Positions 1 through 5,971 of a DNA stretch of 5,971 nt are shown here, piece after piece. The translations under genes were made by a program, and so were the position numbers. The notes under the pieces are model-generated. The model was not told where the DNA came from and searched no databases. It saw nothing but the letters and a program-made list of their open reading frames with translations. The DNA comes from Porticoccaceae bacterium UBA2002 (GTDB taxonomy: Bacteria; Pseudomonadota; Gammaproteobacteria; Pseudomonadales; Porticoccaceae), in the NCBI GenBank assembly GCA_002334915.1, contig DDCQ01000042.1, positions 1-5,971 on the forward strand, read 5' to 3'. Positions within the stretch are counted from its first letter, which is position 1, and each line of letters opens with the position of its first letter.

Positions 1-1499
1 TTGATTAATTTGTATGCTTCCTCGCGGCGGTCTGTATGCAGAATCATGGTGTAACCCAGTGCATTGAGAGCCACCGCATTATCCTGATCCAGGGCCAGCA
101 GGGCTCTGAGATCCTGCTCTGCAAGAGCAAAGTTATCCTGCTGCTCGGCCACCATAGACCGGGCATAGAGTAACTGGCTGTCGTTGGGGAAAGCATCCAG
201 ACCATCGGTCAGAATAGATAGCGCCTGATCCGGCTGCTGGGCACTGATTAGCAGATTGGACTCAATTTGAAACAGAGCTACGGCCTGCTGTGGCTGCTCC
301 GAACGCAGGCGCTGCAAATAGCGTCGCGCTGTATCCATATTATTGTGCTGGGCCAGCAACACTGAGAGTCTGGAGGCGGCGGCCAGGTAGTTGCGGCCAT
401 AGCGAACCTGAGAATAATGCTTGATGGCCGCCGCAGGTTGATTGTCGCTGTCGGCAATACTACCCAGATGATACTGGGCATCAGCTCTAAGGCTGGGGCT
501 AGAAGAGGCCTGAGTAAACAGCTCGCTGGCGCGCTCCCCATTGCCTTCATTTAAAAGCAGAAGAGCCAGCAGGAAGTTAACCTCCTGATCATTGGGTTGC
601 TCTTCGCGCAGCATATCAAATTGCTCAATAGCCAGGCTGCGATCAGTAATGGTCAGAAAACGAGCATACTGCAGTCTCAGCTTGCGGTTGTCAGGCTGAC
701 GCTTTAATGCTCTGGCAATCAGTAATGCGGCCTCTTCAATGCGGTCCCGCTGATGCAGAACCTGAGCCAGCAACAACAGGCCGCGCTCATCATCGGGCAC
801 TGCAGCGAGAAAATCCCTAGCCGCCTGTTCTGACTTATCCAGCTGGCCGATCTCTCTCAGTAGTATGCCGGTTGCCAGCAGTACGCTGGGCTGTTTATCT
901 TCACTGAGTTCCACCTCTGTATAGGCCTGCAGCAACTTCTGGATATCGGCCTGCTCTGTGGGAATCGAAGTTACAGCTAAAAATGCCTCCGAGTCGTCTC
1001 TGTGTTGATACAGCCAGCTAGCCTGCTCAAGGGCACCAACGCCATCATTTAGTTTGGCGTAGGCCTGCATGGCGGCTTCGCGGGCAACCGGGTTCTGGGG
1101 TTCCTTGGTCAGCCACAGCAGTGTCATTTCCAGAGTAGCCTGGTAGTCGCGCATATAGTTGGCAACTCGCCCGGCCATTTCGATTACCCCGGGGTCGCCA
1201 GTCTGCCGCGCCTGATCCAGGTACTTGGGCAGGGCTATATCAAACTGATCGCGGGTTAGTGCCACGTCAGCCGCCAGCAGATCGTAGAGACTATCTATGG
1301 GAAAGGGTTTGACAGGAGCCTCTGCTAGCACCTCTTTGTCGCTAACCGCCTTTTCGCCAACTGTATTGTCTCCAATCGCTGTGTTGCCAGAGGCATCAGT
1401 GTTTTGAGGGCTTGAGGCGCAGCCACCTACAGCTAACAACAGAGCCAATAGAGAAGCTGTAATCGGGTTGCGCAACGAAGTATTAATATTATTCTCCAT
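1..1499 (-). CDS. TPR-repeat lipoprotein, C-terminus outside window
   Basis: Hand translation from the ATG at 1499 gives 499 residues without a stop to the window edge, so the 3' end is missing. Residues 1-26 form a lipoprotein signal peptide: a polar start with Arg10, a hydrophobic stretch around SLLALLLAV (16-24), then the lipobox VGGC with Cys27. Ala and Ser follow the Cys rather than Asp, which in Enterobacteria-type sorting predicts Lol-dependent delivery to the outer membrane. A low-complexity linker runs to about residue 65. The rest is helical with TPR-like repeats, clearest near 240-272, 304-334, 339-366, 444-473 and 474-499. The last includes NALGYTMI and REEAYKLI, typical of the gammaproteobacterial TPR protein found beside hemA and lolB (PA4667 type in Pseudomonas). 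TPRs bind other proteins; no partner is visible and the molecular function is unknown. The gene diverges from hemA across 170 bp. An AAGAG lies only one base before the ATG, so the ribosome-binding site is poor. Identification as a TPR lipoprotein is firm; the exact role is not. Confidence 0.88.
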   Translation of the reverse strand, partial: MENNINTSLRNPITASLLALLLAVGGCASSPQNTDASGNTAIGDNTVGEKAVSDKEVLAEAPVKPFPIDSLYDLLAADVALTRDQFDIALPKYLDQARQTGDPGVIEMAGRVANYMRDYQATLEMTLLWLTKEPQNPVAREAAMQAYAKLNDGVGALEQASWLYQHRDDSEAFLAVTSIPTEQADIQKLLQAYTEVELSEDKQPSVLLATGILLREIGQLDKSEQAARDFLAAVPDDERGLLLLAQVLHQRDRIEEAALLIARALKRQPDNRKLRLQYARFLTITDRSLAIEQFDMLREEQPNDQEVNFLLALLLLNEGNGERASELFTQASSSPSLRADAQYHLGSIADSDNQPAAAIKHYSQVRYGRNYLAAASRLSVLLAQHNNMDTARRYLQRLRSEQPQQAVALFQIESNLLISAQQPDQALSILTDGLDAFPNDSQLLYARSMVAEQQDNFALAEQDLRALLALDQDNAVALNALGYTMILHTDRREEAYKLI

Positions 1500-1669
1500 A
1501 CTCTTATTTTCTAGGATACCGATGATTAAGACAATTCCTGAGGCGAAAGTTTTATAAGCATAGCTCAGAGTTTATTCCGACTGTGAAATTCATTTCTGCC
1601 TCAGCCTCCTTTTGTAGTCGAGTCTGGTGTAAAATTCGACCTTTAAAGCTCAGAGCACAAGCTAAATTA
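1500..1669. promoter_or_regulatory. Divergent promoter region between TPR lipoprotein gene and hemA
   Basis: These 170 bp separate two divergent starts and should hold promoters for both. TTTATAAG at 1551-1558 can be read as a -10 box on either strand: TATAAG on plus (1553-1558) and TATAAA on minus (1556-1551), each five of six matches to sigma-70. An AAGACA at 1528-1533 is a poor, 19-bp-spaced -35 partner for the plus strand; I find no -35 match for the minus strand. A second plus-strand candidate is TAAAAT at 1630-1635, which would leave a leader of about 28 nt before hemA, but it too lacks a good -35. A 9-bp direct repeat AGCTCAGAG (1562-1570 and 1647-1655) and a 7-bp inverted repeat CTGAGGC/GCCTCAG (1538-1544, 1598-1604) are present. 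The function is inferred from position; no individual site is certain. Confidence 0.6.
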
Positions 1670-2923
1670 ATGGGTATTTTGGCATTTGGCATCAACCATA
1701 AATCGGCCTCGGTAGATCTCCGCGGGCGGATCGCCTTTGCCCCCGAGATAGTGGTTGAGTCGCTGCAATCAGCTATAGGTATTCTAGGTGCAACAGAAAT
1801 TGCGCTGTTATCCACCTGTAATCGCACTGAGATATATCTTGCAGGCGAAGTCAGTGACGATCAGGTGCTGGGCTGGTTGGCGCAAACCAAAGGTCTGGAT
1901 ACTGTCGAGCTGCAAAGCTGCTACTACTGTCACCGGGACCAGCATGCCATCCGCCATATAATCTGCGTGGCCAGCGGTCTGGATTCGCTGGTACTTGGCG
2001 AACCACAGATTTTTGGTCAAATAAAGTCAGCCTACTCAGTGGGTCGAGAGGCAGAGACTGTGGCCAGCGAGCTCAATCAGGCGTTTCAACAGGCATTTGG
2101 CGCGGCTAAGAGGGTTCGTTCAGAAACCGCCATTGGCCAGAACCCGGTTTCAGTGGCCTATGCCTCGGTGAGTCTGGCAGAGCAAATCTTTGCCAATCTG
2201 GAAAGTGCTCATGCTCTGTTAGTGGGCGCAGGTGAAACCATTGAGCTGGTAGCGCGCCATTTGCAGGAGAAAAACATCGGCCAGATTACTGTCGCCAACC
2301 GCACCCTGAACCGGGCTCAGGAACTGGCAGAAAACTTTGCCGCCGAAGCCATATTGTTATCGGATATTCCCGACCACCTGCATCGTGCAGATATAGTGAT
2401 TTCTTCCACCGCCAGTCAGCTGCCCATCCTGGGCAAGGGCGCAGTGGAATCGGCGCTGAAAAAGCGCAAGCACAAACCTATTTTTATGGTCGACATAGCC
2501 GTGCCCAGGGATATTGAGCCCGAGGTTGAAGAGCTGGACGATATCTATCTTTACACGGTGGATGATCTCGAAGAGGTGATTCAGGACAATCTGCGCGCCC
2601 GTCAGAGTGCCGCAGATATGGCCCGGGAAATAGTCGATCAGGAGGTTGATAGCTGGTTGAGCAAACAGCGTGCTCTGGCTGTTGTAGATACCATTAGAGC
2701 CTTCCGTGACAGCGTAGAAGTGATTCGAGACGGTGAAGTTGAAAAGGCGCTGGCAGCGCTGGAGCGAGGTCAGGACTCTGCCGAGGTAATCAATGCCCTG
2801 GCTCGCAACCTGACTAATAAGCTGCTGCACAAGCCAACCACCAGGCTCAAGCAGGCCAGCGAAGAGGGCAGTGATGCCACCATAGATGCCACCCACGAAC
2901 TGTTTGGCCTAAAGAAAAAATAA
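1670..2923 (+). CDS. hemA: Glutamyl-tRNA reductase
   Basis: HemA reduces glutamyl-tRNA(Glu) with NADPH to glutamate-1-semialdehyde, the first committed step of the C5 route to 5-aminolevulinate, heme and other tetrapyrroles, in the cytoplasm. The product is 417 residues, normal for the family. The N-terminal catalytic domain starts [11 protein letters not shown] and contains STCNRTEIY (48-56). The nucleophilic Cys is Cys50, the same number as in E. coli, and His96 aligns with E. coli His99. [11 protein letters not shown] (103-113) is the conserved substrate-domain signature. The NADPH-binding domain follows with [14 protein letters not shown] (185-198) and ANRT (209-212), then a spinal helix and the C-terminal dimerization domain with [10 protein letters not shown] (385-394). 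The frame stays open upstream to an ATG at 1583, but those 29 residues match nothing in the family and Cys50 numbering supports 1670. No convincing Shine-Dalgarno precedes 1670; the nearest AGAG ends 14 nt away. It is the first gene of a hemA-prfA-prmC operon, with 29 nt to prfA and no terminator between. Confidence 0.97.
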   Translation: MGILAFGINHKSASVDLRGRIAFAPEIVVESLQSAIGILGATEIALLSTCNRTEIYLAGEVSDDQVLGWLAQTKGLDTVELQSCYYCHRDQHAIRHIICVASGLDSLVLGEPQIFGQIKSAYSVGREAETVASELNQAFQQAFGAAKRVRSETAIGQNPVSVAYASVSLAEQIFANLESAHALLVGAGETIELVARHLQEKNIGQITVANRTLNRAQELAENFAAEAILLSDIPDHLHRADIVISSTASQLPILGKGAVESALKKRKHKPIFMVDIAVPRDIEPEVEELDDIYLYTVDDLEEVIQDNLRARQSAADMAREIVDQEVDSWLSKQRALAVVDTIRAFRDSVEVIRDGEVEKALAALERGQDSAEVINALARNLTNKLLHKPTTRLKQASEEGSDATIDATHELFGLKKK

Positions 2924-2952
2924 GCCCTGTATTACATGGAAACCAAAGCTGC

Positions 2953-4035
2953 ATGAAAGATTCGATACTATCCAAACTGGATACCCTGAGTGAACGCTAC
3001 GAGGAAGTGGGCGCCCTGCTCAGTGATGCGGATACTATTGCCGATCAGAATAAATACCGCGATCTGTCCAAGGAATATGCCGAACTGGAGCCAGTGGTCA
3101 AAACCTATCTTGGCTATCAGCAGGTAGTCAGTTCAGTGGCAGAGGCCAAATCGCTGCTCAAGGATGCAGATCCGGATATGCGGGAAATGGCCCAGGAAGA
3201 GATGAAAGAGGGCGAGCAGCAGCTTGAAAAAGTTGAGTTGGAATTGCAGCGCCTGTTGCTGCCCAAAGATCCCAATGACCACAAAAATGTATTTCTGGAA
3301 ATACGCGCCGGCACTGGGGGTGACGAGGCAGCTATTTTTTCTGGTGACCTATTTCGCATGTACAGCAAGTTTGCCGAGGACCAGCGCTGGCAGGTCGAGG
3401 TAATCAGCGAAAATACTGGCGATCATGGTGGCTATAAGGAGATTATCGCCCGCATTGTGGGCAGAGGGGTTTACTCCAAGCTTAAATTTGAGTCCGGTGC
3501 CCACCGGGTACAGCGAGTGCCTGATACCGAGTCCCAGGGTAGAATTCATACCTCCGCCTGCACCGTGGCAATTATGCCCGAGGCCGATGAGCAGGACGAA
3601 ATTGAAATTAACAAGGGCGACCTGCGTGTAGATACCTTCCGCGCCTCAGGCTCGGGCGGTCAGCATGTTAACAAAACCGACTCGGCCATCCGTCTGACCC
3701 ACCTACCCACAGGCATGGTGGTGGAATGTCAGGACGAACGCTCCCAACATAAGAATCGTGCCAAAGCTATGGCTGTGCTGCAGGCGCGGCTAAACTCAGC
3801 GCAGGATGATGCCGCGGCCAAAGAGCAGTCCGAACAGCGCAAAAGTCTGGTGGGTAGCGGCGATCGGTCCGAGCGCATTCGCACCTACAACTTCCCCCAG
3901 GGCCGGGTTACAGACCACCGTATCAATCTCACCCTGTACAAGCTGGCAGAGGTAATGGAGGGCTCGCTGCATGACGTGGTGCAGCCTCTGGTCAATGAAT
4001 TCCAGGCCGAGCAGCTGGCCTCTCTCGCAGAGTAA
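2953..4035 (+). CDS. prfA: Peptide chain release factor 1 (RF1)
   Basis: RF1 recognises UAA and UAG stop codons in the ribosomal A site and triggers hydrolysis of peptidyl-tRNA. The product is 360 residues, the same length as E. coli RF1. An N-terminal helical domain with a Glu-rich, coiled-coil-like stretch (about 60-102) leads into the core with [12 protein letters not shown] (115-126). The codon-recognition tripeptide lies in [14 protein letters not shown] (184-197) as Pro190-Asp191-Thr192, the PxT form that separates RF1 from RF2 (SPF). The catalytic GGQ is 235-237 in [14 protein letters not shown], followed by [11 protein letters not shown] (258-268) and the C-terminal [14 protein letters not shown] (311-324). 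Gln237 is the expected target of the methyltransferase encoded just downstream. The start [10 protein letters not shown] aligns with the E. coli N-terminus. The only purine-rich element upstream is TGGAAA, about 12 nt from the ATG, so initiation may depend on translation arriving from hemA. The stop is 2 nt before prmC. Family assignment is essentially certain. Confidence 0.98.
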   Translation: MKDSILSKLDTLSERYEEVGALLSDADTIADQNKYRDLSKEYAELEPVVKTYLGYQQVVSSVAEAKSLLKDADPDMREMAQEEMKEGEQQLEKVELELQRLLLPKDPNDHKNVFLEIRAGTGGDEAAIFSGDLFRMYSKFAEDQRWQVEVISENTGDHGGYKEIIARIVGRGVYSKLKFESGAHRVQRVPDTESQGRIHTSACTVAIMPEADEQDEIEINKGDLRVDTFRASGSGGQHVNKTDSAIRLTHLPTGMVVECQDERSQHKNRAKAMAVLQARLNSAQDDAAAKEQSEQRKSLVGSGDRSERIRTYNFPQGRVTDHRINLTLYKLAEVMEGSLHDVVQPLVNEFQAEQLASLAE

Positions 4036-4037
4036 CC

Positions 4038-4886
4038 ATGGCCACTGTTGCCGATTTTTTGCAGCGTCACAGCGAGCTTTCACCGGCCAGTGATACGGCA
4101 CTGTTGGATACTGAACTGCTACTGTGCCACTGCCTGTCTGTGAATCGCACCTGGTTAAAAACCTGGCCGGATAAAACCCTATCCCTGGCCGATGCTGAGC
4201 GTTTTGATCAGCTGTTCCAACGCCGATTAGAGGGCGAGCCAGTAGCCTTTATTATTGGCACCCAGGGTTTTTGGAGCCTCGACCTCAGTGTCTCGCCCCA
4301 TACATTAATACCGCGCCCTGAAACCGAGTTACTGGTTGAGACGGCGCTGGAGCTGGATTTGCCCGGCCACAGCCAGGTGCTGGATCTGGGCACCGGAACC
4401 GGCGCTATAGCTCTGGCGCTGGCCTCAGAATATCCCCACTGGCAACTGACCGCGGTCGATGTGCAGGCACAGGCAGTTGAGCTGGCGGAACAAAATCGTC
4501 TTGCCCATCAGCTGGATAATGTGACTATTTATCAGAGTAACTGGTTTGCGGGCGTTGCCAATCGCCAGCCCCAGACAAAATTCAATCTTATTGTCAGCAA
4601 TCCACCCTATATTGAAATCGACGACGCCCATCTATTTGAGGGTGATGTGCGTTTTGAACCGGCCTCAGCGCTGGTCTCTGGAACCGAGGGACTGGATGAT
4701 TTAAAGCTGGTAATTGGGCAGAGCTGTGGATTTTTGGCAGCCGCCGGCTGGTTGTTGGTGGAGCATGGACACCGCCAGGGCCCGGCAGTGAGAGACTTGT
4801 TTAATGAGGCTGGATTTGTGCTGGTAGAGACCCGCCGGGATTACAATCAACTGGAGCGCATAACCCTGGGGCGCCTGCAGGATTAA
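4038..4886 (+). CDS. prmC: Release factor glutamine N5-methyltransferase
   Basis: PrmC (HemK) transfers a methyl group from S-adenosylmethionine to the side-chain amide of the GGQ glutamine in RF1 and RF2, which raises their peptide-release activity; it is cytoplasmic. The product is 282 residues, close to the E. coli length of 277. An N-terminal helical domain (about 1-75) that docks the release factor is followed by the linker IPRPETELLV (91-100). The Rossmann-type methyltransferase domain has motif I VLDLGTGTGAIALALA (114-129), the acidic end of strand 2 in AVD (139-141), and the hallmark SNPPY (187-191), whose Asn-Pro-Pro-Tyr binds the target glutamine amide. VEHGHRQG (241-248) is a later conserved segment. 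The ATG begins 2 nt after the prfA stop, with AGAG five bases upstream inside the prfA end, implying translational coupling to its substrate gene. In Pseudomonas the next gene is usually moeB; here the operon ends and a convergent transporter gene follows. The stop codon overlaps that gene's stop. Confidence 0.97.
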   Translation: MATVADFLQRHSELSPASDTALLDTELLLCHCLSVNRTWLKTWPDKTLSLADAERFDQLFQRRLEGEPVAFIIGTQGFWSLDLSVSPHTLIPRPETELLVETALELDLPGHSQVLDLGTGTGAIALALASEYPHWQLTAVDVQAQAVELAEQNRLAHQLDNVTIYQSNWFAGVANRQPQTKFNLIVSNPPYIEIDDAHLFEGDVRFEPASALVSGTEGLDDLKLVIGQSCGFLAAAGWLLVEHGHRQGPAVRDLFNEAGFVLVETRRDYNQLERITLGRLQD

Positions 4887-4894
4887 GCGCCCTG
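4867..4894. terminator. Candidate bidirectional terminator hairpin containing both stop codons
   Basis: GGGCGC at 4869-4874 pairs perfectly with GCGCCC at 4887-4892, with two possible flanking G-U pairs (4868/4893 and 4867/4894). The 12-nt loop (4875-4886) holds the shared TTAA stop of prmC and the transporter gene. On the plus strand TGTTTAT follows, a short imperfect T-rich tail; on the minus strand no T-tract follows. Two convergent genes end here with no other space for a terminator, which supports the call, but the tail is weak and the stem lies within coding sequence, so it could be coincidental. Confidence 0.4.
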
Positions 4895-5971
4895 TTTATG
4901 CAGCCCCTCAGACCAAATAGCAATCTCTCGCTTTGATACCAGATTCCATCGCATCAGCATCATGCTACTGGCCAGCAGAGCGGCGATCACTAAGCCAGTC
5001 CAAAAACCATAGACACCCATGGGCTCCCCCCAGAAGTCTGTTAGCGCCAGGCTGTAAGCAATAGGAAAGGCAATTACCCAAAAAGCCAGTACCTGAATAA
5101 ATAGGGGTACCCGGGCATCTTTAAATCCGCGCAGCGCACCAGAGCTGGCCATTTGCATAGAGTCAAAACAGCCCAGCGCCGCAGAGAAGAAAAACAGATT
5201 GGCGGCAATCAGCTGCACATCAGCATCGCCACTAAACAGCGCCGCGAAATCATGGCGCAGGGTAATCTTAACTGTTCCTAAAATAACCGCCAGCAGCAGC
5301 ACCAGCTTAAATCCGGTGAGACAGATCTGTCGCGCAGCCAGCGGATCATTGCGCCCCTGAGCATGGGATACCTTAATAGTTAGCGCCTGGGCTATACCTA
5401 GCGGGATCATAAACGCCAGTGCATCCAGATTATTGGTGATGGCATGGGCACCCAGAACATTTGCCCCCAGATGGGCAATCAGCATGGGAATAATGGCAAA
5501 GAAACCAATTTCTGCGGCAATCATCAGTGCAATGGGAACTCCCAGACGCAGTATCTCGCCAATAGCGGCCAGGCTGGGAGCGGAGAACTGCCGATATAGC
5601 TGCAGTCGACGCATATTCTGGGCATAGTTCCCATAGGCCGCCATAGCCAGCAGCAGAAAGGTCATAACCAGTGTGGTTGCCCAGGCGGCGCCTATACCGC
5701 CCATAGCTGGCAGACCTAGCTTGCCGAACACAAAGATATAATCCAGCACAGCGTTAAGCACAAAGGCCAGGCAGTTAAATATCATCACTGGCCGAATATC
5801 ACCCACACCTTCAAAGGTGCTGCGAAAGGCAAAAAACGCCGGAAACATAAAGCCGGTAATCAGATAGGGCAACAGGTAGCCCCGGGCAATCCGATACACC
5901 TCTGCAGAGATATCCAAATATCCCAGCATCATAATGCCGAGTAAAATGGCGCCACAGACCGCAGCACCCAG
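4883..5971 (-). CDS. NorM-type MATE multidrug efflux transporter, N-terminus outside window
   Basis: MATE transporters export cationic drugs and metabolites across the inner membrane in exchange for Na+ or H+. The frame is open through the right edge: 13 codons precede the Met codon at 5932, which is therefore internal rather than the start. The visible 362 residues carry about nine hydrophobic segments, covering the end of the N-lobe and the whole C-lobe. Counting from the 5932 Met, the NorM signatures are EGVGDIRPVM (41-50), GVPIALMIAAEIGFF (131-145), LAFMIPLGIAQALTIKV (172-188), and LGCFDSMQMASSGALRGFKD (253-272). Glu141 and Asp257 sit in the contexts of Glu255 and Asp371 of Vibrio cholerae NorM, a cation-binding pair, with the same 116-residue spacing. 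By that alignment about 100 N-terminal residues are missing. The substrate cannot be read from sequence. It converges on prmC and shares its TTAA stop, so it is transcribed separately from the operon. MATE membership is certain; the NorM subfamily is very likely. Confidence 0.93.
   Translation of the reverse strand: MGAAVCGAILLGIMMLGYLDISAEVYRIARGYLLPYLITGFMFPAFFAFRSTFEGVGDIRPVMIFNCLAFVLNAVLDYIFVFGKLGLPAMGGIGAAWATTLVMTFLLLAMAAYGNYAQNMRRLQLYRQFSAPSLAAIGEILRLGVPIALMIAAEIGFFAIIPMLIAHLGANVLGAHAITNNLDALAFMIPLGIAQALTIKVSHAQGRNDPLAARQICLTGFKLVLLLAVILGTVKITLRHDFAALFSGDADVQLIAANLFFFSAALGCFDSMQMASSGALRGFKDARVPLFIQVLAFWVIAFPIAYSLALTDFWGEPMGVYGFWTGLVIAALLASSMMLMRWNLVSKREIAIWSEGLHKQGA

Noticed and set aside
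278..550. Short open frame on the minus strand inside the TPR gene
   Set aside because: The continuous 499-codon frame on the same strand encodes a recognisable TPR lipoprotein through this stretch, so this alternative frame is a shadow.
1583..1669. N-terminal extension of HemA from the ATG at 1583
   Set aside because: The 29 residues do not resemble HemA, and starting at 1670 places the catalytic Cys at 50 as in E. coli.
1500..1669. Possible small RNA or tRNA in the divergent intergenic region
   Set aside because: No cloverleaf, strong hairpin or T-tract is visible; the 7-bp inverted repeat has a 53-nt gap and no supporting structure.
2357..2896. 179-codon open frame on the minus strand inside hemA
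   Set aside because: It is antisense to a well-conserved gene in every motif, has no recognisable domain, and is explained as a shadow of hemA codon use.
5930..5932. Met codon at 5932 as the transporter start
   Set aside because: The frame is open with hydrophobic residues to the window edge, and NorM alignment implies about 100 further N-terminal residues outside.
1..5971. Mobile element, CRISPR, toxin-antitoxin or phage-defence system
   Set aside because: All long frames are assigned to housekeeping or envelope families; there are no terminal inverted repeats, repeat-spacer arrays, integrase or transposase motifs, and no gap long enough to hold another gene.

Overview
This is an ordinary chromosomal housekeeping region, most likely from a gammaproteobacterium. 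The evidence is gene order and protein similarity: hemA-prfA-prmC run as one operon, and a TPR lipoprotein is divergent from hemA, an arrangement known from Pseudomonas-like genomes, where lolB and ispE usually lie beyond the TPR gene. HemA, RF1, PrmC and the NorM-type transporter all read closest to gammaproteobacterial versions recalled from memory. I cannot name the genus.

Layout from left to right. Positions 1-1499 (minus strand) encode a TPR-repeat outer-membrane lipoprotein whose 3' end lies outside the window. Positions 1500-1669 are a 170-bp divergent promoter region. Positions 1670-4886 (plus strand) hold three tightly packed genes: hemA (glutamyl-tRNA reductase), prfA (peptide chain release factor 1) and prmC (the release-factor glutamine methyltransferase). 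Positions 4883-5971 (minus strand) encode a NorM-type MATE efflux transporter whose N-terminus lies outside the window. prmC and the transporter converge and share a TTAA that is the stop codon on both strands. That TTAA sits in the loop of a GC-rich hairpin.

The three operon genes link tRNA-dependent tetrapyrrole synthesis with translation termination. HemA uses glutamyl-tRNA to start 5-aminolevulinate synthesis. PrmC methylates the GGQ glutamine of the RF1 encoded directly upstream. The flanking lipoprotein and transporter are envelope proteins with no evident functional tie to the operon.

I see no mobile element, CRISPR array, RNA gene, toxin-antitoxin pair, defence module or other undescribed system. 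The points worth a second look are small: the 3'-end architecture of prmC and the transporter, the hemA-prfA junction, weak ribosome-binding sites, an Asp in the RF1 codon-recognition tripeptide, and short repeats in the divergent promoter region.
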